A stretch of 64,000 nt of DNA from Aquisalinus luteolus (GTDB lineage: Bacteria; Pseudomonadota; Alphaproteobacteria; Caulobacterales; Parvularculaceae). Shown here piece after piece: positions 63,338-64,000 of the stretch. A program made the position numbers and the translations under genes. The stretch is from the NCBI RefSeq assembly GCF_009712425.2, contig NZ_VCJR02000001.1, positions 1,368,001-1,432,000 of the forward strand. Reading direction: 5' to 3'. The notes beneath the pieces are model-generated. The model was given only the letters and a program-made list of their open reading frames with translations, made no database searches and was not told the DNA's origin. The first letter of the stretch is position 1; the number at the start of each line of letters is the position of its first letter.

Positions 63338-64000
63338 ATGGCGGACGAAGCAGGATATCTTGATCGTATCCTGACGATCGAACTTGGCCGTTGTACGGAA
63401 GCTGCCGCAATTGCAGCCTCCACGATGATCGGACGCGGCGACAAGGAGGGGGCCGACCAGGCCGCTGTCACAGCACTGCGTAACGCCCTCAACCAGCTTT
63501 CCATCGATGGCACCGTTGTCATCGGCGAGGGTGAACGCGATGAAGCACCGATGCTCTATATCGGCGAGAAGGTCGGTCGCGGCGGCCCGAAGGTCGATAT
63601 CGCCCTCGATCCGCTGGAAGGCACGACCCTGACTGCCAAGGCGATGGCCAACTCCCTCGCGGTCGTCGCCATGGCGCAGGGCGGCACTCTGCTGCACTCG
63701 CCGGACGTCTATATGCAGAAGATCGCCTGCGGCCCAGGCTATCCGAAAGGGACTATCGATCTCGATGCACCAACCGAGGACAATATCGCCGCGCTTGCCA
63801 AGGCCAAGGGTGTCGATCCGTCCGAAATCACCCTGTGCGTGCTCGACAGGCCGCGCCACGATCACATCATCGAGGCCGCCCGCAAGATGAACGCCCGCGT
63901 CTTCCTCATCTCCGACGGTGACGTCGCCGGTATCTTCCACACGACTGAGCCGCGTACCGGCATCGATCTATATGTCGGCTCCGGTGGTGCGCCAGAGGGC
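63338..64000 (+). CDS. glpX: Fructose-1,6-bisphosphatase class II, 5' part (runs off the window)
   Basis: The frame opens at ATG 63338 with GGAGAG upstream and stays open to the window end, giving 221 residues. 'GRGDKEGADQAAVTALRNAL', 'VIGEGERDEAPMLYIGEKVG' (metal-binding glutamates) and 'DIALDPLEGTT' are the GlpX signatures. It hydrolyses fructose 1,6-bisphosphate to fructose 6-phosphate in gluconeogenesis. The hom-glpX order is widespread in alphaproteobacteria. The rest of the gene lies beyond base 64000. Confidence 0.95.
   Translation, partial: MADEAGYLDRILTIELGRCTEAAAIAASTMIGRGDKEGADQAAVTALRNALNQLSIDGTVVIGEGERDEAPMLYIGEKVGRGGPKVDIALDPLEGTTLTAKAMANSLAVVAMAQGGTLLHSPDVYMQKIACGPGYPKGTIDLDAPTEDNIAALAKAKGVDPSEITLCVLDRPRHDHIIEAARKMNARVFLISDGDVAGIFHTTEPRTGIDLYVGSGGAPEG

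Overview
The window is a moderately GC-rich, densely packed stretch of an alphaproteobacterial chromosome. The evidence is the C4-type heme pathway (hemA as 5-aminolevulinate synthase, Mg-type hemB), a MucR-family regulator, an LdtR-like MarR regulator, a CBP3-like cytochrome bc1 assembly factor, a DUF2842 protein, the bacterial leucyltransferase Bpt, class I phaC and a full CtrA-type box (TTAA-N7-TTAA). The mix resembles dimorphic/prosthecate lineages (Hyphomonadaceae, Maricaulis or Parvularcula relatives), but the family cannot be fixed by eye. I see no phage, insertion sequence, CRISPR array or rRNA. No gene-free gap exceeds about 300 bases. Both window edges cut a gene.

Layout. 1-4383: envelope lipoproteins, a BepA-like M48 protease and a MATE exporter. 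3742-8224: a tyrosine catabolic locus, maiA divergent from hpd-hmgA-fah-marR, with a duplicated palindrome between them; together the enzymes take 4-hydroxyphenylpyruvate to fumarate and acetoacetate. 8225-11777: an uncharacterised BioF2/GNAT plus JmjC-like oxygenase pair, then an ABC1 kinase. 11795-15405: tRNA-Ser, a GH5 mannanase-like lipoprotein and a lytic transglycosylase. 15649-27251: housekeeping genes dapA, smpB, a family 5 uracil-DNA glycosylase, an NYN RNase, folK, rpoZ, a RelA/SpoT synthetase-hydrolase, and the tight run pyrE-pdxJ-acpS-lepB-rnc-era-recO, followed by parC.

29566-41226 is more accessory: membrane proteins, LemA with an HtpX-like protease, a GT-C glycosyltransferase, a TRAP dicarboxylate/keto-acid transporter, bpt, an SLC13-type permease, an orphan flavin reductase and a 3-hydroxyisobutyrate-dehydrogenase-like enzyme. 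41223-48426 groups hemB, an LdtR-like regulator, hemA, a MucR-like regulator with a degenerate zinc finger, glyA, nrdR, nusB and thiL; glycine made by GlyA is a HemA substrate.

48433-57727: bamE, the cbp3-like gene, yceD-plsX-fabH, ihfA and a MerR gene, tRNA-Pro, ctaA, a propeller-like lipoprotein, rplM-rpsI and two tandem terminators. 57878-64000: a small CtrA-box-linked gene, a phaC with a very basic N-terminal tail, a lipoprotein, an AlaC-like aminotransferase, hom, and the start of glpX.

The least explained items are the GNAT/oxygenase pair, the small gene behind the CtrA box, the RelA/SpoT protein that combines an intact hydrolase site with a RelA-type EXDD motif, the MucR homologue lacking zinc ligands, and the repeated palindromes in several intergenic regions.
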